This document shows positions 43,451 to 52,645 of a DNA stretch of 64,000 nucleotides, piece after piece; the first letter of the stretch is position 1, and each line of letters begins with the position of its first letter. Source of the DNA: Streptomyces sp. IMTB 2501 (GTDB lineage Bacteria > Actinomycetota > Actinomycetes > Streptomycetales > Streptomycetaceae); assembly GCF_001953885.1 (NCBI RefSeq), contig NZ_MQUS01000029.1, forward strand, positions 12,534 to 76,533. Reading direction: 5' to 3'. The translations under genes were made by a program, and so were the position numbers. Below the pieces are notes generated by a model, which saw only the letters and a program-made list of their open reading frames with translations, was not told the DNA's origin and ran no database searches.

Positions 43451-43792
43451 GCCTCGTCATCGTCGAGTTCCTCGTGGTGACGCTGGTCCTCGCAGTCAGA
43501 TGACCTCGCCGGCCCGCACCCACCCCAGCGCGGGCCGGCGGTCCGCGATGGGTGCCCCGGACCGACGGCTCCCAGCGGTACGGGGCCACCGCCGGGCCCA
43601 CGGAAAGGCGGAAAGGGCGGGCCACTGCCACCGCACCCGGCCCGCCCGGGGCTGGCTTTGTTCGCGAGTTCGGGCAGCAGTTGGTGATCTTGAGGCTCAT
43701 GGTTGTTCACGAGAAATAGCAGCAGCAGTACGGCGGCCTGCGTTCGTGAGGACGGGGGCATGGCGCTGACATGTTTGGATCAGTCGGTCTTG
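43451..43792. other. 342-bp stretch without a gene
   Basis: It begins with the end of an unidentified membrane protein (helix tail, TGA near 43501). The rest shows nothing coherent on either strand. Confidence 0.4.
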
Positions 43793-44881
43793 TCAGCGAG
43801 CCGGTGGGGTGAGGGTCGTGCGGTCGAACGGGCCACCATGTGAGGCGGCGTACGTGACGGCGTCGTTGACGGCGTTGAGGCCGAACGACCGGACCCGTTC
43901 GGGGGCGAGGTCCAGGGTGCCCGAGGCGAGGAGCCGGATGATGCCGACGTTCGCTGAACGCGGGTACATCCACTGGCCGCGCACGGTGATCGAGTTGCGC
44001 ATGATCCATGGGTACGGGAGTGCGAGGTCGTCGCCACCGAGCATGCCGACGCCGCCCATAAGAACGACGCGGCCGTATTCGCGCACCGTCATGGCTGCCA
44101 TGCGCGCTGCCGAGCTGGGTGCACTCGGCGGCAGCAGGTCGATCACCATGTCGATCGGGCCGTCGGCCGCCGCGGACATCGCCGCGCGGTCGCCGGCCTC
44201 GTCCCCGGTGAGCGGGACCGGGCGCACGAGCGGACCGAACCGGTCGGAGAGGAGGTCGAGCGCGGTCTGGTTGCGGCCTGGGGCGACCACCCGGCCCGCC
44301 CCCATGGCGAGCGCGACCGCGACCGCACTGCTGCCGAGGTTGCCGGTGGCCCCGCTGACGAGCAGCGTCTCACCGGCTGCGAGCCCGCCGGCCAGCAGCC
44401 CGCCGTAGGGTATGACGTGCACGCCGAGCGCGGCCCATCGGGCCGGGTCGTCCCCCGCCGCTGCGGGCAGCGGGAAAACGTTCTCCGTCGGGACCCGCAT
44501 GAGCTCGGCGAACGATCCGTCGTGCAGGTACCGGGCGAGGCGTGCGCCGCCCTCACCGCGGGAGCTCCAGCCCTGGAGCGTGATGTCGGGCGTCAGGGCG
44601 TCGTCCCGCGAGCGCACCGTCGAGTCGCACCACACCAGGTCGCCGGGGCGCAGCCGGGTGGCGTCCGGACCCACGTGGACGACCCGTCCCACGCCGCCGA
44701 TCCCGGGCACGACGGGAGGGACCAGGGGGTAGTTCCGCTCGCCGCTGAAGACCTCGGCCGCGTAGGGCGCCACGCTGGCGGCGAGGACCTCGACCACCAC
44801 CTCACCGCCGCCGGCCTCGGGATCGGGAACCTCCCGCACCGTCAGCGGGGCACCGAACCGCGTCAGAACTGCTGCTCGCAC
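43793..44881 (-). CDS. MDR superfamily zinc-type alcohol dehydrogenase-like oxidoreductase
   Basis: The start is GTG 44881, with GGAGG 7 nt upstream. The 362-residue protein has a GroES-like N-terminal domain (VRAAVLTRFGAPLTVREVPD, VPGIGGVGRVVHVGPDATRL, RPGDLVWCDSTVRSRD) and a Rossmann domain (TLLVSGATGNLGSSAVAVAL, AMGAGRVVAPGRNQTALDLL). The GHE zinc signature of classical ADHs is absent (GIGGVGRV), so a quinone-oxidoreductase-like NADPH enzyme is more likely. The substrate is unknown. It is divergently transcribed from a LysR regulator 100 bp away, the common arrangement for a regulated target. Confidence 0.87.
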   Translation of the reverse strand: MRAAVLTRFGAPLTVREVPDPEAGGGEVVVEVLAASVAPYAAEVFSGERNYPLVPPVVPGIGGVGRVVHVGPDATRLRPGDLVWCDSTVRSRDDALTPDITLQGWSSRGEGGARLARYLHDGSFAELMRVPTENVFPLPAAAGDDPARWAALGVHVIPYGGLLAGGLAAGETLLVSGATGNLGSSAVAVALAMGAGRVVAPGRNQTALDLLSDRFGPLVRPVPLTGDEAGDRAAMSAAADGPIDMVIDLLPPSAPSSAARMAAMTVREYGRVVLMGGVGMLGGDDLALPYPWIMRNSITVRGQWMYPRSANVGIIRLLASGTLDLAPERVRSFGLNAVNDAVTYAASHGGPFDRTTLTPPAR

Positions 44882-44959
44882 GTGATGACCTCCGTGTTCG
44901 TCCTTGTCCGTCGCGATCGACACTAGGAACCCGGTGGGCATGCGGGAAGCGACGATCAA

Positions 44960-44985
44960 GCATGTGTGGTATGCGTACACCGCAT
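44960..44985. promoter_or_regulatory. Candidate LysR-type operator
   Basis: Two overlapping dyads lie in the divergent region: GCAT-N7-ATGC (44960-44974) and ATGCG-N5-CGCAT (44971-44985). The second reaches the regulator's start codon. LysR proteins bind T-N11-A dyads between themselves and the divergent target. Confidence 0.45.
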
Positions 44986-45877
44986 GGACATCTCCAGCAC
45001 AGGCCTACGGGTCCTGCGGCAGATCGCCGAGTCCGGCAGCTTCACCGCAGCAGCCACCCGGCTCGGCTACACCCAGTCGGCGGTCTCACGCCAGGCCGCC
45101 TCCCTCGAACGAAGCGCGGGCACCGCCCTGTTCGAACGCCGCCCCGACGGAGTGCGGCTCACCCCCGCGGGTCTGACCCTGCTGCGCCACGCTCGCACGA
45201 TCCTGGACTGCCTGACGGCGGCCGAGCGCGATCTCACCGGCACCGTCCCGCGTACCGAACTGGTGCGGCTCGGGCTGTTCCTGAGCGCGGGCGCGGCCAT
45301 CCTGCCTCACTCACTCACCCGCCTCGCGGCGACCGACCCGCAGATCACGGTCACCACCACCGAGGGCACCACGCCCTCCCTGATCCGGGCACTGCGCGCG
45401 GGCTCGATCGACCTCGCCGTGCTGACGTCCCGCCCGCCCCACCGGCCTTTGGACGGCGAGTCGCCGCGCCTGCACGTCGAGACCGTTGCGGACACCGAAC
45501 TGGTCGTGGCGGTGCCTTCGACCGGAGAGTTCGCCGGCCGCACCGCGGCCCCCGTCGACGAACTGGTCGACGTCCCGTGGATCGCCGCCCCGGCATCGAA
45601 CGCCGAGCCACTGCTCGGCGTCTGGCCCGGCCTGCCCGGACGGCCGCACATCGTCCACTGCGCGCGCGACTGGCTGACGAAGCTTCAGCTGGTCGCCGGT
45701 GGCTTCGGGGTGACAACGGTGCCCTCGCGGCTCTCGCCTGTGCTGCCGCCCGGGGTGAGCCTGCTGCACGTCGAAGGCGCACCTCCCGAGATCCGCCGGG
45801 TTCTCGTGGCGCGACTCCCCGGCCGCCCCACCCCGGCGATCACGGCCGTCACCCGAGCAATTGCCTCGACCACCTGA
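44984..45877 (+). CDS. LysR family transcriptional regulator
   Basis: The 297-residue protein is taken from ATG 44984 (MDISSTGLRVLRQIAESGSF). The N-terminal winged HTH continues TAAATRLGYTQSAVSRQAAS and LERSAGTALFERRPDGVRLT. The C-terminal effector domain (about 90-297) has LVRLGLFLSAGAAILPHSLT, GSIDLAVLTSRPP and LQLVAGGFGVTTVPSRLSPV, as in LysR substrate-binding folds. It is divergent from the MDR oxidoreductase and probably controls it in response to a small-molecule inducer; the effector is unknown. Confidence 0.92.
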   Translation: MDISSTGLRVLRQIAESGSFTAAATRLGYTQSAVSRQAASLERSAGTALFERRPDGVRLTPAGLTLLRHARTILDCLTAAERDLTGTVPRTELVRLGLFLSAGAAILPHSLTRLAATDPQITVTTTEGTTPSLIRALRAGSIDLAVLTSRPPHRPLDGESPRLHVETVADTELVVAVPSTGEFAGRTAAPVDELVDVPWIAAPASNAEPLLGVWPGLPGRPHIVHCARDWLTKLQLVAGGFGVTTVPSRLSPVLPPGVSLLHVEGAPPEIRRVLVARLPGRPTPAITAVTRAIASTT

Positions 45878-45929
45878 TACGTGCCGCCGAGACCGTCAGA
45901 TTCGGTGCCGTAGCCCGCCGAGGGCGCAC

Positions 45930-46600
45930 ACCATCACGTGTACCTCGGCCGCGACTGGATGGTGCAGAGCTTCCTGGACGGGACCCCGGCGCCGGACCGC
46001 CTCGGCGACTACCCCCGCACGCTGTGGCCGGTCTTCTTCCGACAGATGGGAGCGATCGCCAAGCCGGTTCACGCGACGCGTGGCCCTCGCTTCGGGCCGG
46101 TGGCAGGGTCCGCGTACGGCACGTGGAGCGAGGCTGTGCTCGCGTCGCTGGAGGAGATCGCTGCCGACCTGGACGGTGTCGGCCTGGACTCCGCTGATGT
46201 GCGCAAGGTCGCGGCCGTGGCCGCGCATGAGCGTGGCGTCCTCGACGAAGTCACCGGACCCCGCCTCCTGAGCGGGGACTTCTGAACCGTCAACGCCCTG
46301 AACGACCTGGGGGCCCCCGAGCCGGTGATCACGGGCGTGGTGGACTTCGACCGCATATGGTGGGGCGACCTCGCTGCTGACTGGACCAGCCGCATGGCAA
46401 CGGCCAAGCCGGACGAGCGGGCCGCGTTCTGGGAGTCCTACGGCGCACTGGACCGCTCGCCCGCAGCGGTGTGGCGGGCGTGTGTCTACGAGGCTCGGCA
46501 TCTGGGCGCGATCCGCCTGGAGCGCCACCGGCTGGCCAAGACGGACGCGATCCGCGAGAGCTACGGTGCGATGGCCGAGGTACTCGCCGGCCTGACCTGA
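45930..46600 (+). pseudogene. Aminoglycoside phosphotransferase-like kinase, N-truncated with in-frame TGA
   Basis: The frame reads HVYLGRDWMVQSFLDGTPAP, LWPVFFRQMGAIAKPVHATR and SADVRKVAAVAAHERGVLDE. It stops at TGA 46283-46285 in LLSGDF*TVNALNDLG, where kinases have GD.W.VN, and continues EPVITGVVDFDRIWWGDLAA with DWTSRM to the final TGA. VVDFD is the metal-binding Asp motif. The N-lobe (ATP-binding Lys) is missing, and the HGD-type catalytic loop is altered to LSGDF. It is inactive unless read through and 5'-completed. Confidence 0.75.
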
Positions 46601-46604
46601 CCCG

Positions 46605-46880
46605 GCCCATTCTCCAGGATCGGTTCGACCTGGATGCGGACTTGCCACAGGAGTGCGTCGGCCCGCTCCTCGACCTCGGTGGCGTCCAAGCCGGTGACCA
46701 CGAACGACCCCAGCCGGTGACCGTTGGCCTCGCGCAAGCCCTGCTCCGCAGGTACAGGTCCAGGCACGCCGCTCGCGCAGCGCGACGGCGAGGTCTTCCG
46801 GGTACGTGCCCACGCCGTCCCGCCCGCCGGACTGCGCGGCATCGCCACGGCGGCCACCTGTTTTCGGGGTTCTGCTCGGC
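46605..46880 (-). pseudogene. Fragment of an unknown enzyme (possibly ATP-grasp type)
   Basis: Minus-strand frames give TYPEDLAVALRERRAWTCTC and then, after a shift, QGLREANGHRLGSFVVTGLD with ATEVEERADALLWQVRIQVE. The LGSFVVTG and terminal VRIQVE recall the end of ATP-grasp ligases, but this is a weak likeness. The 3' end overlaps the end of the kinase wreck, so two decayed genes converge here. Confidence 0.35.
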
Positions 46881-46884
46881 AGGC

Positions 46885-47547
46885 TCAGGGGTAGAGGCCG
46901 GCCCGGAAGGTGAACGAGACGAGTTGCGCTCGATCACGTGCGCCGACCTTCGTCATGGCCCGCACCGCATGCGTCTTCACGGTGAACGGAGACACGGACA
47001 TCTGGGCCGCGATCTCGTCGTTGCCGAGACCACTCGCGACGAGAACGACCACGTCCCGTTCCCTGGGTGTCAGAGCGTCGAAGCGTCGCAGCAGTTCCTG
47101 GTCGATCACCGGGGGCGGACTGTCGGTCATGTGACCGATGAGCGCGGCCGTTGCGGCGGCCGACAGCGCACCGCCACCACCAACGACCTCGGTGATTCCG
47201 GCGACGAGTTCAGCGGGGCTCACGGTCTTGCTCAGGAAACCGTTAGCGCCCGCGCGAAGGGCGGCGAGAACGATGTCGTCCTGGTCAAAAGTGGTCAGCA
47301 CGATCACCCGCATCTTTTCGGGTGGGTATTCTTTGCGGATCCGGCGGGTGGCTTCGACACCGTCGATGCCTGGCATCCGGATGTCCATCAGAACCAGGTC
47401 GACGGGGTGGTCCCGGAGGAAGGGGACGACCTGGAGTCCATCGGAGAGATCACCCGCAACAACGAGACTGGGGTCGAGCCGGAGCATCGCTTTGATGCCG
47501 GCCCTTATCTCGTCCTGGTCGTCGACGATCAGAATCCGCGTCGTCAT
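46885..47547 (-). CDS. Two-component response regulator, NarL/LuxR type
   Basis: The 220-residue protein starts at ATG 47547, overlapping the kinase stop by 4 nt. Receiver domain: TRILIVDDQDEIRAGIKAML, Asp55 in LVLMDIRMPGIDG, Lys in GFLSKTVSPAELV. C-terminal LuxR HTH: LTPRERDVVVLVASGLGNDE and SPFTVKTHAVRAMTKVGARD. It is the cognate partner of the kinase at 47544-48725. No terminator is visible immediately downstream. Confidence 0.92.
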   Translation of the reverse strand: MTTRILIVDDQDEIRAGIKAMLRLDPSLVVAGDLSDGLQVVPFLRDHPVDLVLMDIRMPGIDGVEATRRIRKEYPPEKMRVIVLTTFDQDDIVLAALRAGANGFLSKTVSPAELVAGITEVVGGGGALSAAATAALIGHMTDSPPPVIDQELLRRFDALTPRERDVVVLVASGLGNDEIAAQMSVSPFTVKTHAVRAMTKVGARDRAQLVSFTFRAGLYP

Positions 47548-48725
47548 ACGGCGGCTCCCAGGGGGCTGAACTCCGCATGGACCCGGAATCGGCTGTCGTC
47601 ACTGTCGATCGTCAGCTGTCCGTTGGAGGACTCGACGCGTTCGCGCATCCCCACGAGTCCGAGTCCGCTGCCCGAGCCGGAGTCGCGCAGTGAGTGTCCG
47701 ATTCGGTTCTCCACGGTGACGCAGATCCTGCCGTCGCGCTCGCGCACATCCACCGTTGCCGCCCCTTCTCCATGCCGGTAGGCATTGGTGAGTGCTTCCT
47801 GAAGGACGCGGTAGACCGTCACACCGACGCTGGGCTCCACGAAACCGGCGGGGATGTCGATGGAGGGCCGGACGTCGAGGCCGATGGCCTCGAAGGAGGC
47901 GACGAGGCCTTCCAGGCCGCTGAGCGCCGGGGTCGGCCGGAGAGCCTCGTCGTCGGAGATGTCGTCTCCGAGGCGTAGAAGCGCGAGGATCCGTTGCGTT
48001 TCGACGACGACGGTGCGGGCGCTGGACCTGGCCGATACGAGGGCCTGCCGGGAGGACTCGGCGTCTTCGGGCAGCCCGATCTCCACGGCACCGAGATGCA
48101 TGCTGAGCATCGCGACCTGGTGGCCGATGACGTCGTGCAGGTCCCGGGCGATGCGGAGCCGTTCCTCGGTCACTCGTCGTGTGGCTTCGATCTCGCGGGT
48201 GGCGATGGCGCTCTCGGCCCGTTCCTCCAGGGTGAGCCAGTGCTCCCGGTGGATGCGCAGCGCGGCTCCTGCCGCACCTCCCGCAATGGCCGAGAAGAGT
48301 GCGGCGGATCCCACGATCGCGCCGCCCCGGAATCCTCCTAGTGTCATGAACGCGCCCAGGAAGAACGCCGCTACGACGCCGATTCCGGCAAGCGGCTGTT
48401 TCCCCCTGAGGGTGACCGAGAACAGTACGAGCACCGCCATCATCCACACCGACAGAGGGTCGTGGCCCACCGCTGTGACGGCGAAGGACGCCGCGCTCGC
48501 CCCGACCAGTCCTGCCCACGGCCTCCACCAGGAGAGGGCGACACCGCCACCGGCGAGGACTACGGACAGGGCCGTCGGCCCATCCGACCCTCGCAGGAGC
48601 ACTGCCACGATCTGGCCGGTGAACACCAGCGCGGCCACCGCATAGGCGACCAGGTGCAGTGCCTCGGGGCGGCGGACCCACACGGGCGCTGCGGGCCCGT
48701 CCTGATTGTTCTGCGCCTTGACCAT
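47544..48725 (-). CDS. Two-component sensor histidine kinase (HisKA_3 type)
   Basis: The 393-residue protein is taken from ATG 48725 (MVKAQNNQDGPAAPVWVRRP); further upstream in-frame starts are possible but give non-protein-like sequence. Five to six membrane helices (about 25-150; ALHLVAYAVAALVFTGQIVA, MMAVLVLFSVTL, GVVAAFFLGAFMTLGGF) precede the HisKA_3 motif LRIARDLHDVIGHQVAML with His197. The HATPase has EALTNAYRHGEGA, ICVTVENRIG and GSGLGLVGMRERVESS. ATGA overlap with the regulator defines the pair. The divergent DUF308 membrane protein 210 bp away is a candidate target. Confidence 0.9.
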   Translation of the reverse strand: MVKAQNNQDGPAAPVWVRRPEALHLVAYAVAALVFTGQIVAVLLRGSDGPTALSVVLAGGGVALSWWRPWAGLVGASAASFAVTAVGHDPLSVWMMAVLVLFSVTLRGKQPLAGIGVVAAFFLGAFMTLGGFRGGAIVGSAALFSAIAGGAAGAALRIHREHWLTLEERAESAIATREIEATRRVTEERLRIARDLHDVIGHQVAMLSMHLGAVEIGLPEDAESSRQALVSARSSARTVVVETQRILALLRLGDDISDDEALRPTPALSGLEGLVASFEAIGLDVRPSIDIPAGFVEPSVGVTVYRVLQEALTNAYRHGEGAATVDVRERDGRICVTVENRIGHSLRDSGSGSGLGLVGMRERVESSNGQLTIDSDDSRFRVHAEFSPLGAAV

Positions 48726-48756
48726 GGTCTGATTCTCGGCCACATGTGCAGCGGCC

Positions 48757-48862
48757 GTGTACTTCGAATGATGTAGACGGCAAGCCCGGTCCAGGCTGCG
48801 GGGACGGCAGAACCCGTTCGATTCGAATTGGACGGCAGAACTACTTCGTCTGAAGTACACGG
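48757..48862. promoter_or_regulatory. Inverted repeats between the kinase and the divergent DUF308 gene
   Basis: GTGTACTTC near 48757 and GAAGTACAC ending near 48862 are reverse complements about 90 bp apart. Between them lie TTCGATTCGAA-like sequence and two copies of GGACGGCAGAA. The region could hold regulator sites controlling both divergent units. Confidence 0.35.
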
Positions 48863-48937
48863 CCCGTCCCGAGGCCGCTGAGACTCCTCATCGAGGCGAC
48901 CGTCTCACACCATCACGATCACCTAACGGGACACCCG

Positions 48938-49534
48938 ATGACTCAGACCACCGTGACTTCGCGCACGACCACGACCACGACGACGCCCTCCGGGCTCCGA
49001 TCACTCCACCTGATCCGGGTCGCCTTCTCCCTGATCTGGGTGGCACTCGTCGTCACGACCTCCGCCTCGCTCGTGTCGACGGACCGGCCCACAGTGATCG
49101 CGGCCGTACTGCTCGTGATCTACCCCCTGTGGGACGCCATTGCCACGCTCCTCAAGCGTCGCATCGCCGGCACCGGCCCCATCGACCGCGTCGGTGCCAC
49201 CAATGTGGCTCTCGGCCTGGCCACCGCAGCCGGGATGATCGCCGCTGCGTTCTTCACCATCGGGACGGCCCTGCTCGTGTTCGGGATCTGGGCCCTGCTT
49301 TCCGGAGCTATCCAACTCGTCGTGGCGATCCGGCGCCGACGCACTGTCGGCGCCCAGTGGCCCATGGTCATCAGCGGCGGACTGTCCGTCCTCGCCGGTG
49401 CGTCCTTCACTGCCATGTCCGCCTCGGCGACGAGCAGCCTGGCCTCGGTCGCCGGATACTCGGCCTTCGGTGCCTTCTGGTTCCTGCTCTCCGTGATGGC
49501 CCTGAGCATCCGCAGTCGACGCGAAAAGCGTTGA
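48938..49534 (+). CDS. DUF308-like multi-pass membrane protein
   Basis: The 198-residue protein begins with a Thr-rich cytoplasmic tail (MTQTTVTSRTTTTTTTPSGL) followed by six hydrophobic helices: RVAFSLIWVALVVTTSASLV, VIAAVLLVIYPLWDAIATLL, VALGLATAAGMIAAAFFTIG, TALLVFGIWALLSGAIQLVV, MVISGGLSVLAGASFTAMSA and FGAFWFLLSVMALSI. Paired-helix repeats with gly/ala-rich packing match the HdeD/DUF308 family. Its function is unclear, possibly envelope stress. It is divergent from the kinase-regulator pair and may be its target. Confidence 0.8.
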   Translation: MTQTTVTSRTTTTTTTPSGLRSLHLIRVAFSLIWVALVVTTSASLVSTDRPTVIAAVLLVIYPLWDAIATLLKRRIAGTGPIDRVGATNVALGLATAAGMIAAAFFTIGTALLVFGIWALLSGAIQLVVAIRRRRTVGAQWPMVISGGLSVLAGASFTAMSASATSSLASVAGYSAFGAFWFLLSVMALSIRSRREKR

Positions 49535-49765
49535 CCACCGCCGTCGGAGCCACCGTCTCTCCCGGAGGCGCGGTGTCTTTCGACCCGCTGATACTGCACC
49601 GGCCCGCGCCGGACCGCTTCGAGAAGACCATCGCCCTGCTCCTGCTCGTCGTCCTCGGTCCAGGTGCCGAACGGCCCGGACTGCCCGGGCTCGGCGCCGA
49701 GCTGGCGCGCGACGCCCGTGCGGCGCCAGTCGGAGGGGATCACTGGTTGCCCCGGCGTCCTCCAG

Positions 49766-50609
49766 CGTTCCACCCTGGGCGGTGCCTTCGTGGACCTGGA
49801 CGCGATGGGTGAAGACGAGCTCGTTGATCTGTGGTGCCGTCAGGCCGGTGACGGTGAGGGCTTCCTGGCCGTCTGGTAGCACCGAGGCGCCGGCGGTGCT
49901 CAGTACTTGGGTCAGCTCGGCCGAGCCGGGTGTGCGCACCGTGACGCGGGAGGTGGTCGCGCGGCGGCGAAGCCGGCGAGCGGCTCGTCGGCGATCACCT
50001 TGCCGCCACCGATGACGATGAGATGGCCGACGGTGTTCGCCATCTCGCTCATCAGGTGGCTGGAGAGGAAAACGGTGCGGCCTTCGGCGGCCAGGCGCCG
50101 GAAGAGCTCACGGGCCCAGCGGATGCCCACGGGGTCCAGGCCGTTGATCGGCTCGTCGAGGAGCAGAACGGGTGGATCCCCGAGCAGTGCTGCGGCGATC
50201 CCCAGGCGCTGGCGCATGCCGAGGGAAAAGCCTCCGATCCGTCGGTGGCCCGCCTTGCTCGGGCCGACTTCCTCCAGGACTTCCTGGACCCTGCGCTTGG
50301 GCGAACCGTTGCTGCGGGCGAGTGCGGCCAGGTCCGTGCAGGCGGTGCGTCCCTGTGGACATCGCTCCCGTCCGGCAGGGCGCCGACGTGGTGCAGTCCG
50401 GTGCGGAACTCGTGGAACGGGCGGCCGTCGATGGTGGCAGTGCCGCTGGTGGGGGTGTTCAGCCCCAGGAGCATGCGCGGTGTGGTGCTCTTGCCGGAGC
50501 CGTTGGGGCCGAAGAAGCCGGTCACCTGCCCGGGCCGGACCATGAATGTCAGGCCGTCGACGGCCAGGACTTTGCCGTATCGCTTGGTGAGTTGGTTGAT
50601 TTCGATCAT
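49766..50609 (-). pseudogene. ABC-2 type exporter ATP-binding protein, frameshifted
   Basis: From ATG 50609: MIEINQLTKRYGKVLAVDGL, the Walker A GFFGPNGSGKSTTPRMLLGL, TSGTATIDGRPFHEFRTGLH and HVGALPDG. Further blocks are in other frames: FSLGMRQRLGIAAALLGDPP, VLLLDEPINGLDPVGIRWAR, GRTVFLSSHLMSEMANTVGH and a C-terminal INELVFTHRVQVHEGTAQGG. At least three frameshifts or deletions occur (around 50390, 50230 and 49950), and the Q-loop region is damaged. It resembles the bacitracin/antibiotic-type ABC-2 exporters often controlled by the adjacent two-component systems; no permease gene remains. Confidence 0.78.
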
Positions 50610-50741
50610 CAGGTAACGCTGCCGCAGGTTGGGCCGGCAGGGCGTCTGCCCGTCAGCGGACCTTGAGCAGGGGTGGTCCCCTTGCGGGCGTACGCCTGCA
50701 AGGGGACGTGGCCGCCGTGGTGAGGTGGCTACGATCGCCGG

Positions 50742-51932
50742 GTGGATCACGTCATACCGCGTCCTCCGTTGCTGGGGCGGTTTCCGTCGGCTGTGTGGTC
50801 GGCGTTGTGCTGGTGCGCCGCCGCTCTGTTCGCGCTGCTGTTGCTCGTTACGGCGACATACCGAATGGCACCGCTTCATCCCGCCGGGCCGCAGTCCGTC
50901 TTCCTGGGGATCGCCTTGCAGGCGGGACTGGCGGTCGTCCTGGCCATGGCGATCGGATGGGCCCGCCGCCGGCCGCTGGCGGTGTTCGCGATACTCCTGG
51001 CCGAGTCGGCGGCGGTATCGACGCTCGGGACGAGGACGTGGCCGATCTTCCTGGCCATGGACGGCTTGATCTGCTACGTCGCGGCCACCCGCCCGCGCCG
51101 AACCTCTGTGACAGCAGCCGTCGTCGAGCTGGCCGCTTGGCCTTGCGAATGGGCGGCGGTCAACCACGGCCAGGAGCAACTCAGCGATCTGCTGAGTACC
51201 TCGCTGGCGGTCACGGCGAGCACCGTCATCGCCTGGGCGATCGGCAACTCGATCCGCCAGCAACGCCTCTACGGCCAGGCCCTGCGCGCACACGCCGCCG
51301 CCCGGGCGGTCACAGCCGAAAGACTGCGGATCGCCCGTGAGCTGCACGACATGGTCGCCCACAGCGTGGCAATCATCGCGATCCAGGCCGGCGCGGCGAG
51401 CCTGGTCATCGACACGCAGCCGGCTGGAGCACGCAAGGCGTTGAATGCCATCGAGGCCACCAGCCGCGAGACACTGGCCGGACTGCGGCGCATGCTCGTT
51501 TCGCTCCGCCAGGCCGAAGCTGGGGAGGATGCGGCGAACGCCGATGCGGCGGCGGGTCTTGAGGCCGTCGAGAGGTTGGCCGAGATGACGGCGGACGCCG
51601 GTGTCCGGGTCGAGGTGGCTTGGCTGGGACAGCGGCGCCCGCTGCCGGCCGAGATCGACCTGGCCGCCTTCCGGATCATCCAGGAATCGGTCACCAACGC
51701 GGTGCGGCATTCCGGTGCCGGCCACTGCCGGGTGTCCGTGGGATTCGAGGACGAGGAACTGGCCATCGAGGTCGTCGACGACGGGCACGGCCCGGCGCAT
51801 GGCAACGCGACGCGAGGAACCGGTTTCGGGATCTCCGGGATGCGTGAACGGGTCGCCCTGTTGAACGGTCGCTTCAGCGCGGGGCCGGGGCCGGAGGGCG
51901 GCTTCCGCGTGGCGGCGAGGCTGCCGGCATGA
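50742..51932 (+). CDS. Two-component sensor histidine kinase (HisKA_3 type)
   Basis: The 396-residue protein starts at GTG 50742. About five membrane helices (residues 18-170; ALCWCAAALFALLLLVTATY, FLGIALQAGLAVVLAMAIGW, TSLAVTASTVIAWAIGNSIR) lead to LRIARELHDMVAHSVAIIAI with His202. The HATPase shows ESVTNAVRHSGAG, VVDDGHG and GFGISGMRERVALLNG. ATGA overlap with the following regulator. The neighbouring broken ABC exporter ATPase on the opposite strand suggests the system once controlled drug export. Confidence 0.9.
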   Translation: MDHVIPRPPLLGRFPSAVWSALCWCAAALFALLLLVTATYRMAPLHPAGPQSVFLGIALQAGLAVVLAMAIGWARRRPLAVFAILLAESAAVSTLGTRTWPIFLAMDGLICYVAATRPRRTSVTAAVVELAAWPCEWAAVNHGQEQLSDLLSTSLAVTASTVIAWAIGNSIRQQRLYGQALRAHAAARAVTAERLRIARELHDMVAHSVAIIAIQAGAASLVIDTQPAGARKALNAIEATSRETLAGLRRMLVSLRQAEAGEDAANADAAAGLEAVERLAEMTADAGVRVEVAWLGQRRPLPAEIDLAAFRIIQESVTNAVRHSGAGHCRVSVGFEDEELAIEVVDDGHGPAHGNATRGTGFGISGMRERVALLNGRFSAGPGPEGGFRVAARLPA

Positions 51933-52585
51933 CCATCCGCGTCGTACTCGCCGACGACCAGGAACTGGTGCGCGCTGGGCTGAGCATGGTCATCGCCGAC
52001 ATCCCCGACATGGAGGTCGTGGGCGAGGCAGGAACAGGTGCGCAGGCGGTCGAGCTGGCCACAGACCTGCGGCCCGACGTCGTCGTGATGGACATCCGCA
52101 TGCCCATGATGGACGGCATCGAAGCCACCCGCGCGATCACCAAAGCCGCCCCGCAGCCGCGCGTGCTCATGCTCACCACCTTCGATGACGACGACAACGT
52201 CTACGCTTCACTGCGTGTCGGCGCGAGCGGATTCCTGGTCAAGGACATGGCCCTGGTGGACATCATCGCGGCAATCCGCGTCGTCGCCTCCGGCGACGCC
52301 CTGATCGCGCCGAGCGTCACCAGGCGCCTCATCGCAGACTTCGCCACCCGCCCTGATCCCTCCCCACCGAGACGGCAGATCACCGGTATTACCGAACGGG
52401 AACGCGAGGTGCTGACCCTGGTCGGGCGCGGCATGTCCAACAGCGAGATCGCCGCCCACCTCTTCATCGGCCCGGCCACCGCCAAAACCCACGTGGCCCG
52501 CCTGCTGACCAAGACCGGTGCCCGCGACCGCGTCCAACTCGTCATCGCAGCCTACGAGGCGGGCCTGGTATCACCGACCGGCTGA
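51929..52585 (+). CDS. Two-component response regulator, NarL/LuxR type
   Basis: The 218-residue protein starts at ATG 51929 within the kinase stop. Receiver: TIRVVLADDQELVRAGLSMV, Asp55 in VVVMDIRMPMMDG, Lys in GFLVKDMALVDII. LuxR HTH: TEREREVLTLVGRGMSNSEI and GPATAKTHVARLLTKTGARD. It is the cognate partner of the kinase just upstream. It is convergent with the lipase gene at 52646, 60 bp away. Confidence 0.92.
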   Translation: MTIRVVLADDQELVRAGLSMVIADIPDMEVVGEAGTGAQAVELATDLRPDVVVMDIRMPMMDGIEATRAITKAAPQPRVLMLTTFDDDDNVYASLRVGASGFLVKDMALVDIIAAIRVVASGDALIAPSVTRRLIADFATRPDPSPPRRQITGITEREREVLTLVGRGMSNSEIAAHLFIGPATAKTHVARLLTKTGARDRVQLVIAAYEAGLVSPTG

Positions 52586-52645
52586 GCCCACGCCAGCGGG
52601 CGCGCCGGGACGGTGAATACCCCGAGAGGAACACCGGGCACAACG

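Noticed and set aside
42300..43700. One long minus-strand gene of 466 codons
   Set aside because: Only the last 87 codons (from GTG 42563 with an AGGAG site) look like a protein with a signal peptide; the upstream part is antisense to the HA and patatin remnants.
43793..44980. The MDR gene starting at 44980
   Set aside because: The extra 33 residues are unlike the family, and GTG 44881 has a GGAGG site at ideal distance and begins with the family-typical VRAAVLTRFG.
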